In this document: positions 61,769 to 64,000 of the stretch, one piece after another | Numbering within the stretch: the stretch's first letter is position 1 | How the letters are laid out: the number at the start of each line of letters is the position of its first letter | Assembly: GCF_001428125.1 (NCBI RefSeq) | Contig: NZ_LMSM01000006.1 | Location: 546,270-610,269, forward strand | From: Nocardioides sp. Soil774 | GTDB taxonomy: Bacteria; Actinomycetota; Actinomycetes; Propionibacteriales; Nocardioidaceae | Length of the DNA stretch: 64,000 nt | Direction of reading: 5' to 3' | Translations under genes and position numbers: made by a program | The notes under the pieces: model-generated | Seen by the model: the letters and a program-made list of their open reading frames with translations, nothing else | The model's database searches: none | Told to the model about the DNA's origin: nothing

Positions 61769-63796
61769 GTGACCGTGCGTCCGGCCCTGTCGCTGCCCCG
61801 TGCGCTGGGCTTCGCGCTCGTCTACGCCGTTCTCGGTGTGGTGGCACGCCTGACCGTCGTCGACGGCCAGACCGTGAGCCTGATCTGGCCCGGCGCAGGC
61901 GTGGCCGTGCTGTGGCTCCTGGCCGAGTCGCCGCACCGGCAGTGGAGGGTGCTGGCGTCGTTGCTCGCGATCCATGCGGGGGTGGCCTGGGTCACCGGTG
62001 CGCCGGGCCCGCTCGTGCTGCTCGGCGCGACGTCGCTCGTGTGCCAGACCTGGGTCGTGGTGGCGCTCCTGCGCCGGTGGTGCCCCACGCTGCTCGGCGC
62101 CGGCGGCACGGCGAGCTTCCGCTCCCCACGCACCCTGGCGCGCACGTGCGCCGCGGCTGTCGTCGGCAGCGCGGTCGGCGCCGGGATCGGTGCCACGGGG
62201 GTGTGGGCCTCGGGCGGCGCATGGGACGGGTGGGTGCTGCAGGCGTGGTTCGCCCGGCACTTCACCGGGATCCTGGTCGTGGCCTGCGTGGGCCACCTCG
62301 CCTGGGAGTGGCGCACCCAGCACGTCGCACCGAGGGCCCGTGGCGGACACCGCACCGAGCTGGTCGTGCTCTGGGCGATCTCCGCCGTCGCGGTGTTCCT
62401 GATCTTCCTCCAGCCGCTGCCGCTGGTCTTCCTCGTGATGCCGTTGTCGGTGTGGTCCGCGGCACGCTTCCCGACCTTCCACGCCGCCCTGCACGCGCTC
62501 GCGCTCGGCGCGGGCGGGCTGCTGCTGACCCTCGTCGGCCAGGGCCCGTCGCAGATCCTGCCCGACCCCGTGCAGGCCGTGCTGGTCGCGCAGCTGTTCC
62601 TCATCGCGGTGCTGCTCACCGGCCTGGCCGTCGGCACCCTCAGCGACCGCATCGACGAGCTGGTCGTCCGCATGGGGCACGCCCGCGCCCGCGCCGCCGA
62701 GCAGGCCGAGCTCCTCGCGGAGATGACCGAGAGCATGGACGAGGGCCTCGTCGTGCTCGACCGCGACGGACGCATCGAGCGCAGCAACGGCGCCAGCCGA
62801 CGCCTCGCCCACCACGTGAGCCCGGGCAAGCGTGACGCCGTCGCGCTGATGGACCTCGTCGAGCTGGCCCTCAACCCCTCGGCCGACAACACCAGCGCGG
62901 CACGGGCAGAGCTCGGCGTGGGCGACGTGTGGGTCCCGCTCGACTCCGGGGAGGACCTGGTGCTCGCCGTGTCGTGCTCCGTGCTCGCGGGACAGGGCGA
63001 GGAGACCGACGACGGTGAGGCCCACGCCGGCAGGCTGCTGGTCCTGCGCGACGTCACCGAGCACCGCCGCGGCATCCGTCCGCTGGTCGGCTTCGCCTCG
63101 ACCGCCGCGCACGACCTGCGCGGACCGCTCACCGCGATCCGCTCGTGGCTCGACCTCGCCGAGGCCGACCTCGACCCCTACAGCGACACCGCCGCCTCGC
63201 TGGCCCGTGCAGGGAAGGCTGCCGACCAGATGGCCCACCTCATCGACGACCTCCTGGCCCACGCGATGGCCGAGGCCGGCGACCTGGTGGTCAGCGACGT
63301 CCCGCTGAGCGGCCCCGACGCCGCGCTCGCGCGGGCGGTGGCGCTGCTCGGCCCCGACGACGTGCTCGAGGTGCCCGACGACCTGCCCGCCGTCCACGCC
63401 GACGAGGTCGCCGTGCGCCAGCTCTTCGCCAACCTGGTCGGCAACGCCGTGAAGTACGCCCGCCCCGGTGTCCCGGCGCGGGTGCGGGTCTCGGCGGAGC
63501 GCCACGGCCCCCGCGTGGTCATCGAGGTCGAGGACAACGGCGTCGGCGTCGACGAGCTTGAGCGGGTGGCCATCTTCCAGCGCTTTCACCGCAGCGACTC
63601 CGTGCGCGCCGGCTTCCGGGGCACCGGCATGGGACTGTCGATCTGCCAGACGATCGTGCAGCGCCACGGCGGCACCATCGAGTGCCTCGCCGCCGACCCC
63701 GGCCCCGGCTCGGTGTTCCGCTTCGACCTTCCCGCCGCCGGTGCCGCGGTCGACGTACCCCCGCTGACCGTGCGCGAGGTGCTCAGCCGCACCTGA
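61769..63796 (+). CDS. Orphan sensor histidine kinase with MASE1 membrane domain
   Basis: 675-residue kinase. An N-terminal MASE1 sensor of about eight membrane helices (starting LGFALVYAVLGVVARLTVVDGQTVSLIWPGAGVAVLWLL) covers about 1-300; a PAS-like region follows (MTESMDEGLVVLDRDGRIERSN). Then come HisKA, with the phospho-acceptor histidine in STAAHDLRGPLTAIRSW, and HATPase with N box NLVGNAVKYARPG, G1 VEDNGVGVDELE and G2 GTGMGLSICQTIV. GTG 61769 is chosen because GGAGG lies 7 bases upstream. No response regulator gene is adjacent. Confidence 0.88.
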   Translation: MTVRPALSLPRALGFALVYAVLGVVARLTVVDGQTVSLIWPGAGVAVLWLLAESPHRQWRVLASLLAIHAGVAWVTGAPGPLVLLGATSLVCQTWVVVALLRRWCPTLLGAGGTASFRSPRTLARTCAAAVVGSAVGAGIGATGVWASGGAWDGWVLQAWFARHFTGILVVACVGHLAWEWRTQHVAPRARGGHRTELVVLWAISAVAVFLIFLQPLPLVFLVMPLSVWSAARFPTFHAALHALALGAGGLLLTLVGQGPSQILPDPVQAVLVAQLFLIAVLLTGLAVGTLSDRIDELVVRMGHARARAAEQAELLAEMTESMDEGLVVLDRDGRIERSNGASRRLAHHVSPGKRDAVALMDLVELALNPSADNTSAARAELGVGDVWVPLDSGEDLVLAVSCSVLAGQGEETDDGEAHAGRLLVLRDVTEHRRGIRPLVGFASTAAHDLRGPLTAIRSWLDLAEADLDPYSDTAASLARAGKAADQMAHLIDDLLAHAMAEAGDLVVSDVPLSGPDAALARAVALLGPDDVLEVPDDLPAVHADEVAVRQLFANLVGNAVKYARPGVPARVRVSAERHGPRVVIEVEDNGVGVDELERVAIFQRFHRSDSVRAGFRGTGMGLSICQTIVQRHGGTIECLAADPGPGSVFRFDLPAAGAAVDVPPLTVREVLSRT

Positions 63797-63828
63797 GGGT
63801 TCCGGCAGGCTCATCACCTGGCGTCGCG

Positions 63829-63909
63829 TTCCCCGGATATCCGGGGAAACTGGAGCCTCCAGTGCGAAGTTTCGGGGGTGAGGCTCCAGGTTCGAGGGTT
63901 ATCCGGGGA
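63829..63909. repeat. Nested palindromes in the spacer after the histidine kinase gene
   Basis: A perfect 20-base palindrome (TTCCCCGGATATCCGGGGAA, 63829-63848) is followed by ACTGGAG-C-CTCCAGT (63849-63863), the arm AGGCTCCAG at 63881-63889 and a second ATCCGGGGA at 63901-63909. The arms can pair in two ways: locally, or as one large stem with outer arms CCCCGGAT/ATCCGGGG and inner arms CTGGAGCCT/AGGCTCCAG. A 12-base direct repeat CCGGCAGGCTCA flanks the whole (63802 and 63934). It is either a bidirectional terminator between convergent genes or a copy of a palindromic repeat. Confidence 0.62.
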
Positions 63910-63942
63910 TCGCGACCGGCCAGCCGACGTGCCCCGGCAGGC

Positions 63943-64000
63943 TCAGACGTTGCGGCGGTACTGCCCGCCGACCTCGAAGAACGCCTCGGTCACCTGCTGC
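63943..64000 (-). CDS. C-terminal end of an unidentified protein, partial
   Basis: The last 18 codons of a minus-strand gene that continues beyond the window: QQVTEAFFEVGGQYRRNV then TGA. The codon pattern is coding-like, and the stop lies just after the palindromic spacer. The fragment is too short to assign a family. Confidence 0.55.
   Translation of the reverse strand, partial: QQVTEAFFEVGGQYRRNV

Overview
The window is very GC-rich, densely packed bacterial DNA. Many starts are GTG or TTG, and many genes are joined by 4-base ATGA or GTGA overlaps. An actinobacterium is the clear inference: there are many GAF-ANTAR regulators, a TCGAAC-N4-GTTCGA SOS box in front of a DUF222/HNH gene, an F420/PPOX-type protein, and promoters fitting the actinobacterial SigB consensus. 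The overall flavour suggests Nocardioides or a relative, but I cannot prove the genus. I saw no rRNA, tRNA, CRISPR array, insertion sequence or phage genes.

Layout. (1) 1-3845: the 3' part of an amino-acid or beta-alanine catabolic group (CoA-acylating semialdehyde dehydrogenase, class III aminotransferase, quinone oxidoreductase). (2) 3849-10206: a complete Entner-Doudoroff operon zwf-edd-eda-lacI, with a divergent ROK repressor. (3) 10194-11072: an unusual protein made of four XRE-type helix-turn-helix units. (4) 11244-22814: a ten-gene L-arabinose operon. It holds a sugar ABC transporter (binding lipoprotein, double ATPase, two permeases), a LacI repressor, araB, araD and araA, then an aldo/keto reductase and a TupA-like ATP-grasp protein. 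(5) 23014-27503: three GAF-ANTAR proteins, small hypothetical genes and an SOS-controlled HNH protein. (6) 27553-41762: a decayed gene tail, a lipoprotein, and three giant secreted arabinan-degrading enzymes (two with GH43, one with GH51) around a divergent promoter. An aldose 1-epimerase follows. (7) 42949-57985: a stress and redox region with further GAF-ANTAR proteins, SRPBCC proteins, a rhomboid protease, a Rieske-FAD oxidoreductase, a flavodoxin-like gene, a HAD phosphatase and a LuxR-type regulator. It also has a zinc dehydrogenase / iron redox enzyme / CDGSH operon and a desaturase-like operon. (8) 57986-64000: an AraC regulator, a SigB/SigF-type sigma factor, small genes, a SurA-like lipoprotein, an orphan MASE1 histidine kinase, a palindrome-rich spacer and the tail of an unidentified gene.

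How it fits together. Four near-identical LacI-type operators link the arabinose operon promoter to the divergent promoter of the secreted enzymes 22 kb away. Extracellular arabinan breakdown, uptake and the AraA-AraB-AraD pathway therefore look like one regulon. Separately, six sites fit the SigB-type consensus (GNNT, 15-16 bases, GGGTAC). Four of them sit only 9-10 bases before a start codon. They precede a GAF-ANTAR gene, the flavodoxin-like gene (two sites), the HAD gene, the LuxR-type regulator and the desaturase operon. With the sigma factor at 59092 and eight GAF/ANTAR proteins, this suggests a local stress-response network.
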